Position numbers and translations under genes: made by a program
In this document: one piece after another, positions 51,419-60,364 of the stretch
Layout: the number at the start of each line of letters is the position of its first letter
How positions within the stretch are numbered: position 1 is the stretch's first letter
The notes under the pieces: generated by a model
The model's input: the letters and a program-made list of their open reading frames with translations, nothing else
Database searches by the model: none
Told to the model about the DNA's origin: nothing
Assembly: GCF_003259365.1 (NCBI RefSeq)
Contig: NZ_QLLY01000003.1
Span: 496,001 to 560,000 of the forward strand
Direction: 5' to 3'
Length of the DNA stretch: 64,000 nucleotides
DNA from: Streptomyces sp. PsTaAH-137
GTDB taxonomy: Bacteria > Actinomycetota > Actinomycetes > Streptomycetales > Streptomycetaceae

Positions 51419-52849
51419 TCACCCACCGGCCGAGCCACTTCCCGGCCGCGCCCGCGGCACCCGTACCGTCACCTTCAGGCCGTGCGGCTCGTTCGGGGCG
51501 TACGCGATCGAGCCACCGCCCGCCGTCAGCAGGGCGCGGGAGATCGACAGGCCGAGACCCGAGCCCTTGATGTTCTGGTGCCGGCCGCTGCGCCAGAACC
51601 GGTCGCCGATGCGGGACAGCTCCTCCTCGCGCAGGCCGGGGCCGCCGTCGGCGACCTCGACGGCCGTACTGCTGCCGTTCGCGGCGACGACGACGCGGAC
51701 CTCCTCGCCCCGCGGGGTGAACTTCAGCGCGTTGTCGACCACGGCGTCCAGGGCGCTCGACAGGGCGACCGGATCGGCCCAGCCGGTCGCGGCCGGGCAG
51801 TCCGCGACGAGACGTACCCCCTTGTCCTCGGCGGTCAGCCGCCACGCCTCGACGCGCTCGGCCGCGAGTTCACCGATGTCGGTCAGCTGGAGGTCGGCGG
51901 CCGCGTGCTCGGCGAGCGCCAGGTCCAGCAGGTCGTCGAGGACCCGGGCCAGCCGCTTGCCCTCGGCCTGTACGGACGCGATCTCCTCGTTCCCCTCCGG
52001 CAGTTCGTAGGACAGCACCTCGATGCGCAGCAGCAGCGCCGCGAGCGGATTGCGCAACTGGTGCGAGGCGTCGGCGACGAAGGCGCGCTGCTGCTCCAGC
52101 ACGTCCTCGACGTTGTCCGCCATCTCGTTGAACGACCGGGCCAGGCGCCTGAGTTCCGGCGGACCGCCGGCGGCCGCGACCCGTGACTTCAGCCGCCCGG
52201 TGGCGATGTCGTGCGTGGTCGCGTCGAGCACGCGTACGGGCCGCAGGACCCAGCCCGTCAGGCGCAGCGCGGCCCCCACGGCGAGCAGCATCGCGGCCAC
52301 CTCACCGAGTGCGATGACCGCCCAGCCGCGTAACGTCTTGGCCCGCATCGTGGCGGTGGGCGAGTCCGTGACGACGACGGCGACGACATCGCCGTCCCGG
52401 ATCACGGGCGAGGCGACGACGATGCGGCCCTCCCGCTGCCACGGCCACACCTGAGGCGGATCGTGGCTCCCGCGCGAGTACAACGCCTCCTCGAAGGCGG
52501 CGTGCAACTGCCCGTCGGCCGGAACCCGGAACGCGCCGGGCGCCCGCCCCATGGGAGGCACGTCGGGTTCGCGGTAGAAGACGCCGGCCCTTATCCCGTA
52601 GACGTCGTAGTAGCGGGCGAGTTCCTTCTGGAGGGTCTGCCGGCGCTCGTCGGTCTCGGTCTCGCCGCTGCCCTCGGAGCGCGTGGTGACGAACTGGGCG
52701 AGGGAGGCGAAGCGGGCGGTGTCGTCGATGCGGTCCACGACGACCTTCTGCTGCTGCGCGGAGGCCAAGCTCACCGCGAGCGGGAAGCCGAGCGCGAGCA
52801 GCACGCCCGCCATGAGGACGATGAGCAGCGGAAGCAGCCGTGCGCGCAC
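51419..52849 (-). CDS. gluK: Sensor histidine kinase (GluK-type)
   Basis: A 476-residue membrane kinase. Two transmembrane helices ([22 protein letters not shown] and [20 protein letters not shown]) bracket an extracellular sensor of about 140 residues. HAMP follows, then HisKA with the phospho-accepting His in [15 protein letters not shown], the N box DNALKF, and G boxes DGGPGL and GSGLGLSIS. It lies next to gluR and divergent from gluABCD, the arrangement reported for the glutamate-sensing GluR-GluK pair of S. coelicolor. The GTG start has AGGA upstream. Confidence 0.85.
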   Translation of the reverse strand: MRARLLPLLIVLMAGVLLALGFPLAVSLASAQQQKVVVDRIDDTARFASLAQFVTTRSEGSGETETDERRQTLQKELARYYDVYGIRAGVFYREPDVPPMGRAPGAFRVPADGQLHAAFEEALYSRGSHDPPQVWPWQREGRIVVASPVIRDGDVVAVVVTDSPTATMRAKTLRGWAVIALGEVAAMLLAVGAALRLTGWVLRPVRVLDATTHDIATGRLKSRVAAAGGPPELRRLARSFNEMADNVEDVLEQQRAFVADASHQLRNPLAALLLRIEVLSYELPEGNEEIASVQAEGKRLARVLDDLLDLALAEHAAADLQLTDIGELAAERVEAWRLTAEDKGVRLVADCPAATGWADPVALSSALDAVVDNALKFTPRGEEVRVVVAANGSSTAVEVADGGPGLREEELSRIGDRFWRSGRHQNIKGSGLGLSISRALLTAGGGSIAYAPNEPHGLKVTVRVPRARPGSGSAGG

Positions 52850-52865
52850 CGGTGGATCCTGTCCG

Positions 52866-53552
52866 CTACGCGGCCGGGGCGACGAGCCGGTAGCCCACGC
52901 CGCGCACGGTCTCGATGAGGGCGGGCATGCGCAGCTTGGAGCGCAGGGACGCCACGTGCACCTCGAGCGTCCGCCCGGTCCCCTCCCAACTGGTCTGCCA
53001 CACCTCGGAGATGATCTGTTCCCTGCGGAAGACGACACCCGGCCGCTGCGCGAGCAGCGCCAGCAGGTCGAACTCCTTGCGGGTGAGCTGGACGACCGTC
53101 CCGTCCACCGTCACCTGCCGCGTCGGCAGATCGACGGCGACGCCCCCGAACCGCACCTCGTGGCCGACGGCCACGGCGGCCTCCTCCGGCACGCTGCGCC
53201 GGCTGACGGCATGGATGCGCGCGAGCAGCTCCCCGGTGTCGTAGGGCTTCACCACATAGTCGTCCGCGCCGAGATTGAGGCCGTGGATGCGGGACCGCAC
53301 GTCCGCGCGCGCGGTCACCATGATCACGGGCGTCGACGTCCGCTTGCGGATCTTGCCGCACACCTCGTACCCGTCCTGGTCCGGCAGGCCCAGGTCGAGG
53401 AGGACGACCCCGAAGGCATCGGCCTCCGGGACGAGGGCCTGGAGCGCCTCCTCGCCGTTGCGCGCGTGGCACACCTCGAAGCCGTGCCGGGACAGGACCG
53501 CCGACAGGGCCGCTGCCACGTGATCGTCGTCCTCGACGAGCAGCAGTCTCAT
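52866..53552 (-). CDS. gluR: OmpR-family response regulator (GluR-type)
   Basis: A 228-residue regulator. The receiver domain has acidic residues in VEDDDHV, the phospho-Asp in [13 protein letters not shown] and Lys in [10 protein letters not shown]. The C-terminal winged helix has [25 protein letters not shown] and [13 protein letters not shown]. It precedes the kinase gene by about 16 bp on the same strand. By position and by what is known of S. coelicolor it should activate gluABCD in response to glutamate. Confidence 0.88.
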   Translation of the reverse strand: MRLLLVEDDDHVAAALSAVLSRHGFEVCHARNGEEALQALVPEADAFGVVLLDLGLPDQDGYEVCGKIRKRTSTPVIMVTARADVRSRIHGLNLGADDYVVKPYDTGELLARIHAVSRRSVPEEAAVAVGHEVRFGGVAVDLPTRQVTVDGTVVQLTRKEFDLLALLAQRPGVVFRREQIISEVWQTSWEGTGRTLEVHVASLRSKLRMPALIETVRGVGYRLVAPAA

Positions 53553-53594
53553 TCCGGCCCCCTCAGGTTCATCGTCCGTCCGGCCGCGCGACTT

Positions 53595-53742
53595 CGTTAC
53601 GCGCGACGCTCAAGGCATCCACGCCGATATATAAGGACGGCGTCAAGGGACTTCTGGTTACGTCCGTGTTCCGTTATGCACCCGGTACGCAGGGGCGCGC
53701 CCCCTTCACACATAGTGTCCGGTTGCGGCCCGATCGTTATGC
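53595..53742. promoter_or_regulatory. CGTTAYGC direct repeats in the gluR-gluA intergenic region
   Basis: CGTTACGC at 53595-53602, CGTTATGC at 53672-53679 and CGTTATGC at 53735-53742, all in the same direction; the last two are 63 bp apart, about six helical turns. The 273-bp region between gluR and gluA must hold both promoters. The repeats are candidate GluR sites; I did not match them to a published motif. Confidence 0.4.
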
Positions 53743-53825
53743 TCAATTTCCCCTCAGATGTAATGACGCTGGTCGTACGGGGTTACTACTGTCCTCCCAA
53801 CCGAGGAGGATGGAGCAAGACCCCG

Positions 53826-54605
53826 ATGACCGAAGTTTCGGTGACCAAGGACGCCACTCCCCCCGCGGGCGACGCGCTGGTCGCGCTGAGCGAAGTCAAC
53901 AAGCACTTCGGCTCGCTGCACGTGCTCCAGGACATCGACCTGACCATCGCCCGAGGCGAGGTCGTGGTCGTCATCGGCCCGTCGGGTTCCGGCAAGTCGA
54001 CGTTGTGCCGCACGATCAACCGGCTGGAGACCATCGACTCCGGCGCCATCTCGATCGACGGCAAGCCGCTGCCCCAGGAGGGCAAGGAACTGGCCAGGCT
54101 GCGCGCGGACGTGGGCATGGTCTTCCAGTCCTTCAACCTCTTCGCGCACAAGACGGTGCTGGAGAACGTGACGCTGGGACAGATCAAGGTCCGCAAGGTG
54201 TCCAAGAGCCAGGCCGAGGAGAAGGCCCGCACGCTCCTCGACCGGGTCGGCGTCGGCGCGCAGGCGGACAAGTACCCCGCGCAGCTCTCCGGCGGCCAGC
54301 AGCAGCGCGTCGCCATCGCACGGGCACTGGCGATGGACCCCAAGGTGATGCTCTTCGACGAGCCGACATCGGCGCTCGACCCGGAGATGATCAACGAGGT
54401 CCTCGAAGTGATGCAGCAGCTCGCCCGGGACGGCATGACCATGGTCGTGGTCACGCACGAGATGGGCTTCGCCCGCTCGGCGGCGAACCGCGTCGTCTTC
54501 ATGGCGGACGGCCGCATCGTCGAGGAGGCCGTCCCCGACCAGTTCTTCAGCAACCCGCGCAGTGATCGGGCCAAGGACTTCCTGTCGAAGATCCTGCACC
54601 ACTGA
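53826..54605 (+). CDS. gluA: Glutamate ABC transporter ATP-binding protein GluA
   Basis: A 259-residue polar-amino-acid-type ATPase. [15 protein letters not shown] (Walker A), [20 protein letters not shown] (Q loop), [15 protein letters not shown] (signature) and [15 protein letters not shown] (Walker B) are all complete. It powers the GluC-GluD channel. The start ATG at 53826 is preceded by GAGGAGG at a rather long distance of about 15 bases, so the true start may differ slightly. It is first of gluABCD and divergent from gluR. Confidence 0.92.
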   Translation: MTEVSVTKDATPPAGDALVALSEVNKHFGSLHVLQDIDLTIARGEVVVVIGPSGSGKSTLCRTINRLETIDSGAISIDGKPLPQEGKELARLRADVGMVFQSFNLFAHKTVLENVTLGQIKVRKVSKSQAEEKARTLLDRVGVGAQADKYPAQLSGGQQQRVAIARALAMDPKVMLFDEPTSALDPEMINEVLEVMQQLARDGMTMVVVTHEMGFARSAANRVVFMADGRIVEEAVPDQFFSNPRSDRAKDFLSKILHH

Positions 54606-54653
54606 ACACGCGCCGCACACGCGCCCTCAAGTGAGGTCCCGCGCGCGCGTGTT
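54605..54653 (+). promoter_or_regulatory. Intercistronic hairpin, gluA-gluB
   Basis: Outer arms AACACGCGC (54605-54613) and GCGCGTGTT (54645-54653), with an inner stem CCTCA-AG-TGAGG. It begins at the gluA stop codon and may stabilise or separate the gluB message, which must be made in excess. Confidence 0.5.
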
Positions 54654-54697
54654 GTGATTTCCGACTGCCGATTCTGCCGACACGAAGGATGTTCACC

Positions 54698-55621
54698 ATG
54701 AAGCTCCGCAAGTCCGCCGCGATCGCCGCCACGGTCGCCGCCCTCGCCCTGACCGCCACGGCCTGTGGCGGCGAGTCCGGCAACGCCGGTGACAAGCCGG
54801 CCGGTTCCACCGGCGGCAAGGACCAGCCGAAGCTGCCCACCTACAAGGTCGCCTCGAACGTCAGCATCGACTCGGCGACCCTGAAGAAGGCCCAGAAGGC
54901 CGGCAAGCTCGTCATCGGCGCCAAGAACGACCAGCCGTACCTCGGCTTCGAGGACACCGACGGCAAGCGGTCCGGCTTCGACATCGAGATCGCCAAGATG
55001 GTCGCCGCCGACCTCGGTTTCAAGCCGTCGCAGCTCGAGTTCAAGACGGTCGACTCGAACGTCCGTGAGACCACCATCTCCAAGGGCGAGGTCGACCTCT
55101 ACGTCGGCACGTACACGATCAACGACGAGCGTAAGAAGCAGGTCGGCTTCGCCGGTCCGTACTTCAAGGCGGGCGCCGACCTCCTGGTCCGCACGGCGGA
55201 CGAGAAGAAGATCACCGGCACCGACTCGATCAAGGGCAAGACGGTCTGCTCCATCAAGGGCTCGACCCCGCTGCAGGAGATCAAGAAGCCCAAGTACGGC
55301 GCGAAGACCATCGAGCTGTCCAAGTACTCCGAGTGCGTCCAGCAGCTGCTGAACAACGAGGTCGACGCCGTCACCACCGACGACGCCATCCTCAAGGGGT
55401 ACGCGGCCCAGCGTCCGACCAAGCTGCACGTCGTGGGCAAGCCCTTCACCGAGGAGCCCTACGGCGTCGGCATGAACAAGGACGACAAGGCGCTGCGCGA
55501 CGCGGTGAACAACGCCCTTGAGGCGCACGAGAAGAACGGCGACTACAAGAAGGCGTACGACGCGACGCTCGGCCTGTCCAACTCCGCGTACACCGAGCCG
55601 CCGGCCCTCGAGCGCTACTGA
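54698..55621 (+). CDS. gluB: Glutamate ABC transporter binding lipoprotein GluB
   Basis: A 307-residue lipoprotein. Signal peptide with lipobox-like ALTATACGG, a Gly/Lys linker, then a type 2 periplasmic binding fold: LVIGAKNDQPYLGFEDTDGKRSGFDIEIAKMVA, NVRETTISKGEVDLYVGTYTI and GVGMNKDDKALRDAVNNAL. The ATG at 54698 has AAGGA at the right distance; the ATG nine bases earlier would overlap it. It captures glutamate for GluC-GluD. Confidence 0.93.
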   Translation: MKLRKSAAIAATVAALALTATACGGESGNAGDKPAGSTGGKDQPKLPTYKVASNVSIDSATLKKAQKAGKLVIGAKNDQPYLGFEDTDGKRSGFDIEIAKMVAADLGFKPSQLEFKTVDSNVRETTISKGEVDLYVGTYTINDERKKQVGFAGPYFKAGADLLVRTADEKKITGTDSIKGKTVCSIKGSTPLQEIKKPKYGAKTIELSKYSECVQQLLNNEVDAVTTDDAILKGYAAQRPTKLHVVGKPFTEEPYGVGMNKDDKALRDAVNNALEAHEKNGDYKKAYDATLGLSNSAYTEPPALERY

Positions 55622-55626
55622 TCACC

Positions 55627-55685
55627 CTCCTCAGTTACTGAGGAGCAGGTCCGGGTCACGGGCACACCCCCGCGGTGTGCCCGTG
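55627..55685 (+). terminator. Two tandem hairpins between gluB and gluC (partial terminator or RNA stabiliser)
   Basis: First: CTCCTCAG-TTA-CTGAGGAG (55627-55645). Second: perfect 12-bp arms CACGGGCACACC (55657-55668) and GGTGTGCCCGTG (55674-55685), loop CCCGC. They follow the gluB stop by 6 bp and precede gluC by 46 bp. This fits lowering permease levels relative to the binding protein. Confidence 0.7.
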
Positions 55686-55731
55686 GCGCGGCCCCAGTCG
55701 CCCGTCCGCCGCCGCCCACGAGGACATCCCC

Positions 55732-56379
55732 GTGAACGTATTGCTCGACTATCTCCCGGAGTTCCGCGAGGGGTTCATAGGCACCGTCCTGCTGACCCTG
55801 GCCAGCGGGGTTCTGGCGATGGTGCTCGGCGTTCTCATCGCCGGGTTCCGTGTCTCCCCCGTCCCTCCCCTGCGCCTGTTCGGCACCGCGTGGGTGACGC
55901 TGTTCCGCAACACCCCGCTGACGCTGCTCTTCCTCATCATCTGGTTCGTCATCCCGCCGCTGTTCGGGCTGAGCATCAGCCCGTGGGCCAAGGCGCTCAT
56001 CGCACTGGGCTGCTACACGTCGGCGTTCGTCTGTGAAGCCGTGCGGTCGGGCTTCAACACCGTGCCGCTGGGCCAGGCCGAGGCCGCCCGGTCGATCGGG
56101 ATGACCTTCTCGCAGACCCTGCGCATGATCATCCTGCCGCAGGCGACGCGGACCGTACTGCCGCCGCTCAGCTCGATCTTCATCGCGCTGACCAAGAACT
56201 CCGCCATCGCGGGCGCGTTCAGCGTCGCCGAGCTCTTCGGCGTGCAGAAGCTGCTGAGCGACAAGGGCTACGCGGCCGGCCTGATCTTCGTCTGGGTGGC
56301 CCTCGGCTACCTGATCATCACCTTCGCCATCAGCGGTCTGTTCCGGCTGCTCGAGCGCCGCATGGGGGTCGCACGATGA
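55732..56379 (+). CDS. gluC: Glutamate ABC transporter permease GluC
   Basis: A 215-residue membrane protein with about five helices. The HisM-type EAA loop is EAVRSGFNTVPLGQAEAARSIGMTFSQTLRMIILPQA, which docks with the ATPase. The start is GTG with GAGGA upstream. The stop overlaps the gluD start by ATGA, so the two permeases are translationally coupled and likely form a heterodimer. Confidence 0.93.
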   Translation: MNVLLDYLPEFREGFIGTVLLTLASGVLAMVLGVLIAGFRVSPVPPLRLFGTAWVTLFRNTPLTLLFLIIWFVIPPLFGLSISPWAKALIALGCYTSAFVCEAVRSGFNTVPLGQAEAARSIGMTFSQTLRMIILPQATRTVLPPLSSIFIALTKNSAIAGAFSVAELFGVQKLLSDKGYAAGLIFVWVALGYLIITFAISGLFRLLERRMGVAR

Positions 56380-57308
56380 GTGGTTCGAGCGTCCTGTACG
56401 ACGCGCCCGGCCCCAAGGCCCGGGTGCGCAACCGGATCTACACGATCGTCGGTTCCCTCGCGGTGCTCGGCCTGATCGGTTTCACGCTCTACCGGATGAA
56501 CGTGACGGGCCAGCTGAAGCCCGAGGTCTGGAACATCTTCAACAACGCGGGTGTGCGCACCAACATCCGCGACGGTGTGCTCACCACCCTGAAGGTGTTC
56601 GCCGTCGCCGGAGTGCTCTCCCTGGTGCTCGGCCTGCTGCTCGCGGTCGCCCGGCTCTCCGAGCACAAGGCGGTCAGCTGGGTCGCCACCGGCTTCATCG
56701 AGCTGTTCCGCGCGATCCCGCTGCTGATCACCATCTACGCCTTGTGGGTGCTTTTCCTCACCTACAAAGAGAACCTCGGGACCGTCGGCGACAACGCCGC
56801 CTTCTGGGCCCTGGTCATCGGCCTGACCGTCTACAACGGCTGTGTCCAGGCCGAGGTCATCCGGGCCGGTATCAACGCCGTACCGCGCGGTCAGGTGGAA
56901 GCGGCGTACGCACTGGGTCTGCGCAAGACCCAGGTGATGACGATGCTGCTGCTGCCGCAGGCCGTCCGCGCGATGCTGCCGACGATGATCAGCCAGCTCG
57001 TGGTGACCCTGAAGGACACCTCGCTCGGCTACATCATCACGTACAGCGAGCTGCTGTTCGCCGCCCGCACCCTGGCCAACAACATCATCGTCAACGGCGA
57101 GAACCCGATCACCGCGGTGGTCATCGTCGTCGGCGCGATCTACATCGCGATGTGTCTGGCCCTGTCCGGCCTCGCCAACTGGATCGAGCGACGCGGCCGG
57201 CGCACCCCGAAGGGCATCGCGGTGGCCCCGGCGGCCGAGCCCATCGTGGAGATGTCGGAGATCCAGCAGACTCTGCGCGGGCCGTCGGGCGGCGGCACCG
57301 GCAACTGA
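56376..57308 (+). CDS. gluD: Glutamate ABC transporter permease GluD
   Basis: A 310-residue permease, longer than GluC by an N-terminal extension and a C-terminal tail. The EAA loop is AEVIRAGINAVPRGQVEAAYALGLRKTQVMTMLLLPQA. First helix at IYTIVGSLAVLGLIGFTLY. It ends the operon, followed by a strong terminator. Confidence 0.93.
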   Translation: MSGSSVLYDAPGPKARVRNRIYTIVGSLAVLGLIGFTLYRMNVTGQLKPEVWNIFNNAGVRTNIRDGVLTTLKVFAVAGVLSLVLGLLLAVARLSEHKAVSWVATGFIELFRAIPLLITIYALWVLFLTYKENLGTVGDNAAFWALVIGLTVYNGCVQAEVIRAGINAVPRGQVEAAYALGLRKTQVMTMLLLPQAVRAMLPTMISQLVVTLKDTSLGYIITYSELLFAARTLANNIIVNGENPITAVVIVVGAIYIAMCLALSGLANWIERRGRRTPKGIAVAPAAEPIVEMSEIQQTLRGPSGGGTGN

Positions 57309-57340
57309 CCTGACGGATCCTCATCGACCGTTGAGGTATC

Positions 57341-57374
57341 ACGGAGGCAGTGGCGTACTCGCCACTGCCTCCGT
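57341..57374 (+). terminator. Terminator of gluABCD
   Basis: Perfect 15-bp arms ACGGAGGCAGTGGCG (57341-57355) and its complement (57360-57374), loop TACT, 33 bp after the gluD stop. Confidence 0.92.
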
Positions 57375-57511
57375 CACTTGACGCAAGCACCGGCAATGGG
57401 TTGCATACGCTCTGTGAACGCGCACCCCGCTCCAACTGCCCCTTCCTGTAAGTTCAGTACTTCGCCCGCGCCGTGCAGCGCGGCGCCGCACGGGGCAGGA
57501 GGGGCCGCGCC

Positions 57512-59146
57512 GTGGATCCGGTGATCGTCGTCGGCGCGGGCCCGGTGGGTCTCACGCTGTCCCTGGCTCTGGCCCGCCAGGGCGTACCGTCCGTGGTCCT
57601 CGACGAGGGGCCCGGCAAGGACGAGCCGCGCCCCGCCCGCACGGTCGTCCTGCGCGAGGACACCGCCGCGCTCGCCGAGCGCCTGTCCGGTGCCTCCTTC
57701 GACGCGCTCGGCTCCCGCTGGACCGGCTGGCGCTCGCTGCGCCGCAAGCAGGAGATGCGGGTCCTCACGTTCGGTGAGGACGACGCGCTGCCCGCCCCGC
57801 TGCACATCGCCCAGCACGATCTGACCGGCGCCCTGCGCGCCGCCGTCGCCAGGGAACGCCTGGTCAAGCTCTCCACCGACAGCCGCCTCGACTCGATCGA
57901 GGAGGACAGGAACGGGCTGACGGCACACACGCGCGGCCCCAAGGGGGCCTACTGGCGGGGCAGTTATCTGGTCGGCTGCGACGGCCCCCGGTCGACCGTG
58001 CGCAAGCTCCTCGACATCCGCTTCCCGGGCCGCACGGCCGTCGAACGGCACGCGGTCGCCGCGCTGCGCACGGAACTTCCCTGGCCCGGTCAGGCGTTGC
58101 TCCATCGCAACCCTCCGTGGCGGACGTCGGGTCCTTCCGGCGCGGAGGTCGTCGGCCGCCCACTGGCCGACGGCGTCTGGCGCCTGGACTGGCTGCTGCC
58201 GCCGCGCAGCGACCTGGTCACGCCCGACGTACTGGTGACCCGCATCCGGGAGACCCTCGCGGGCTGGTGCGGCGGCTCCACACCCCCGTACGAGTTGCTG
58301 GACACGGGCGTGCACACCGTGCACCACCGCCTCGCCCGACGCTGGCGCGTGGGCCGCGCCTTCCTCGCCGGGGACTCCGCGCATCTGCTCGGCGCACTGG
58401 GCACCCAGGGCCTCGACGAGGGCCTGCGCGACGCCGACAACCTCGCCTGGAAACTGGCCCTGGCCTGGCACGACGGTCGCCGCCCCACCCCGGACGCCCT
58501 CCTCGACAGCTACCAGACGGAGCGCCGCGCCGCCGTCGCGGGCCGGCTGCGCGCCGCCGACCAGGCGCTGCCGATACTGCGGGGCGGCGGCGGACTGCGT
58601 TCGTACGTGCCCGGATCCGCCCGCGGCCATGACGCGCTGCTCACGGACGGTCACCTGGGATACGGCCCGCTGGGCGCGCCCGGGGCGTACGCCGACTCGC
58701 CGCTCGCGCCGCCGCGCGCCGAGTCGCAGGTGGACGTGGGCACGGCGCCCGGCGGCCCGGCCGCCGATGTGCGGGTGACGGCGCCCGACGGCTCGTTCGT
58801 CAGTCTGCGCGACCGGTTCGGCCTGGGGCCTCTGCTCGTGGTCCTGGTGGCGCCCGGCACCGGCGTGTGGGACCGCAAGCACTGGATGTCGGCGGGGCTC
58901 ATGCCCCGGCTCGCGGCCGCGGTCTCCGCGCTCCCGCACGAGGCCGAACTGCTCGTCGCGGAGAGCTACCCGGACGCCCCCGCCCACACGGTGCTGCTGA
59001 TCCGGCCCGACGGGCACCTCGTCACGGCGCTGAGCGGAGTGCGCCCGGCCGAGCTGTACGAAGCGGCGCGGACGGCGCTCGGCGACCCGGAGCCGGCCGT
59101 GGAGGAGCCCGCGCGGGCCGCGTCGGAGGTGAGCGGCGCTTCGTGA
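57512..59146 (+). CDS. FAD-dependent aromatic hydroxylase-type monooxygenase
   Basis: A 544-residue flavoprotein of the phenol/PheA-TfdB class. The FAD-binding fold opens it (VIVVGAGPVGLTLSLAL), then GCDGPRSTVRKLL (the DG motif) and FLAGDSAHLLGALGTQGLDEGLRDADNLAWKLA (the GD motif). The C-terminal 130 residues look like the thioredoxin-like domain of this class. It hydroxylates an aromatic or polyketide substrate; none is indicated. GTG start with AGGAGGGG upstream. It stands alone between the glu terminator and the cysteine dioxygenase leader. Confidence 0.85.
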   Translation: MDPVIVVGAGPVGLTLSLALARQGVPSVVLDEGPGKDEPRPARTVVLREDTAALAERLSGASFDALGSRWTGWRSLRRKQEMRVLTFGEDDALPAPLHIAQHDLTGALRAAVARERLVKLSTDSRLDSIEEDRNGLTAHTRGPKGAYWRGSYLVGCDGPRSTVRKLLDIRFPGRTAVERHAVAALRTELPWPGQALLHRNPPWRTSGPSGAEVVGRPLADGVWRLDWLLPPRSDLVTPDVLVTRIRETLAGWCGGSTPPYELLDTGVHTVHHRLARRWRVGRAFLAGDSAHLLGALGTQGLDEGLRDADNLAWKLALAWHDGRRPTPDALLDSYQTERRAAVAGRLRAADQALPILRGGGGLRSYVPGSARGHDALLTDGHLGYGPLGAPGAYADSPLAPPRAESQVDVGTAPGGPAADVRVTAPDGSFVSLRDRFGLGPLLVVLVAPGTGVWDRKHWMSAGLMPRLAAAVSALPHEAELLVAESYPDAPAHTVLLIRPDGHLVTALSGVRPAELYEAARTALGDPEPAVEEPARAASEVSGAS

Positions 59147-59171
59147 GCTTCGCGCGCCCCTTGAACAAGAG

Positions 59172-59200
59172 TTGACCGGCCCCTACCGCCATGGTGTACT
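59172..59200 (+). promoter_or_regulatory. Probable promoter of the leader-cdo-rhodanese unit
   Basis: TTGACC (59172-59177) and TGTACT (59195-59200) with a 17-bp spacer. The expected transcription start is about 7 bases after the -10, at or beside the GTG at 59208, so the leader peptide could be leaderless. Confidence 0.5.
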
Positions 59201-59207
59201 CCGGAAC

Positions 59208-59300
59208 GTGACGACGATCGACACGAATGTGCGCCTGTGGCGGAGGGTCCATATGGACCTCGTCCGCTATGCGGGCTGCGTGTGTCGCCCGTCCTGCTGA
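59208..59300 (+). CDS. Cys-rich putative leader peptide upstream of cysteine dioxygenase
   Basis: A short reading frame ending RYAGCVCRPSC and then TGA; translation may begin at GTG 59208 (30 residues) or GTG 59229 (23 residues, VRLWRRVHMDL). Three of the last seven codons are Cys. Small peptides with VHMDLVRYAGCVCRPSC-like ends are widespread before sulfur-assimilation genes in Streptomyces, and cysteine-tract leaders act as cysteine-responsive attenuators in mycobacteria. The strong hairpin that follows and the gene downstream (cysteine dioxygenase) fit that role. Confidence 0.7.
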   Translation: MTTIDTNVRLWRRVHMDLVRYAGCVCRPSC

Positions 59301-59318
59301 ATTCGCCTTCTTCCTTTT

Positions 59319-59362
59319 CGCGCCCCACCGCTCCCCGGCCGTCCGCCGGGCGGTGGCGCGCG
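59319..59362 (+). terminator. Attenuator-like hairpin between leader peptide and cysteine dioxygenase
   Basis: Arms CGCGCCCCACCG (59319-59330) and CGGTGGCGCGCG (59351-59362) pair with one mismatch, and an inner stem CCCGGC/GCCGGG (59334-59339, 59345-59350) closes a 5-nt loop. It begins 18 bp after the leader stop and ends 27 bp before the dioxygenase start. Confidence 0.65.
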
Positions 59363-59389
59363 GTCTTCGCGAACCCCAGGACGGTTTCC

Positions 59390-59929
59390 GTGTCTCTACC
59401 CACCTCTGCGCCCGCTGCCTCCGCGTCCCCGGCCGCGGCGCCCACTCAGGCCGACCTCTTCGACTTCGTCCGCCGCACCGCCGCGGACCAGGACCTCATC
59501 GCCTCCCTGCCGCTCGATCCCGAAGGCCGTACGTGGGTGCGTCTTGAGGGCCCCGGCGGCAGCGAGGCGTGGCTCATCGGCTGGCCGCCCGGAACCGGCA
59601 CCGGCTGGCACGACCACGCGAACTCGGTCGGCGCCTTCCTGACCGCGTCCGGCGCGCTGACGGAGAACTCGCTCGCCGCCCGGCTGCCCACCGACGGCTG
59701 GAAGACCCTGGAGCTGTCCGAGGGCTTCGACAGGGTGCGGCGGTTGCGGACGGGCCAGGGCCGCGGCTTCGGCCGCCACCATGTCCACGAGGTCCTGAAC
59801 GAGTCACCTACCGAGCACGCCGTCTCGGTGCACGCCTACTACCCGCCGCTCCCGCAGATCCGGCGCTACAGCCGCACCGGCCCGCTGCTGCGCCTGGAGT
59901 CGGTGGAGCGCCCGGAGGACTGGCAGTGA
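59390..59929 (+). CDS. Cysteine dioxygenase family protein
   Basis: A 179-residue cupin. Iron ligands are seen in GTGWHDHANSVGAF (His-x-His) and HHVHEVLN (third His region). It should oxidise cysteine to cysteine sulfinate, the first step of cysteine breakdown, although some members use other thiols. The GTG start has AGGA upstream. The stop overlaps the start of the rhodanese gene (GTGA). Expression is probably tied to cysteine through the leader peptide. Confidence 0.88.
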   Translation: MSLPTSAPAASASPAAAPTQADLFDFVRRTAADQDLIASLPLDPEGRTWVRLEGPGGSEAWLIGWPPGTGTGWHDHANSVGAFLTASGALTENSLAARLPTDGWKTLELSEGFDRVRRLRTGQGRGFGRHHVHEVLNESPTEHAVSVHAYYPPLPQIRRYSRTGPLLRLESVERPEDWQ

Positions 59930-60327
59930 GCGCCGCGGACCGCCCGGTGGGCATCGACGAACTGCTCGAACGCGTACGGTCCGGCCTCGACCGGGTCGAG
60001 GCGCCGGAGGCGTACAAGGCGGCGACGGCGGGCGAGGCCCTGATCGTCGACATCCGCTACGCGGCACTGCGCGAGCGCGACGGGCTGATTCCCGGGGCCC
60101 TCGTGGTCGAGCGCAACGAGCTGGAGTGGCGCCTCGATCCGCAGGGCAGCCACCGCGCCCCCGAGGCGACCGGTCACGACCTGCGGGTCGTGGTGGTCTG
60201 CAACGAGGGCTACGCGTCGAGCCTCGCGGCCGCCTCCTTGCGGCAGTTGGGGCTGCACCGGGCGACGGACCTGGTGGGCGGGTTCCAGGCGTGGCGCGCG
60301 GCGGGGCTTCCGGTGTCCGCGCACTGA
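59926..60327 (+). CDS. Rhodanese-like (sulfurtransferase) domain protein
   Basis: A 133-residue single rhodanese domain. The active-site Cys is in VVVCNEGYASSLAAASL, with LIVDIRY and the closing GGFQAWRAAGLPV typical of the fold. It carries sulfane sulfur as a persulfide. Being coupled to cysteine dioxygenase, it probably handles sulfite or persulfide arising from cysteine oxidation. Confidence 0.88.
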   Translation: MSAADRPVGIDELLERVRSGLDRVEAPEAYKAATAGEALIVDIRYAALRERDGLIPGALVVERNELEWRLDPQGSHRAPEATGHDLRVVVVCNEGYASSLAAASLRQLGLHRATDLVGGFQAWRAAGLPVSAH

Positions 60328-60329
60328 CT

Positions 60330-60348
60330 CCGGTCACCCCTCGACCGG
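60330..60348. terminator. Weak hairpin after the rhodanese gene
   Basis: CCGGTC-ACCCCTC-GACCGG, 6-bp arms between the convergent rhodanese and FtsX-like genes. Low stability compared with other terminators here. Confidence 0.35.
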
Positions 60349-60364
60349 GGCGACGGTGACGGGG

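Noticed and set aside
59227..59547. Alternative ORF starting ATG TGC GCC TGT in the cdo leader region
   Set aside because: It runs into the dioxygenase gene in another frame and lacks the typical leader ending; the RYAGCVCRPSC frame fits known Streptomyces leaders better.
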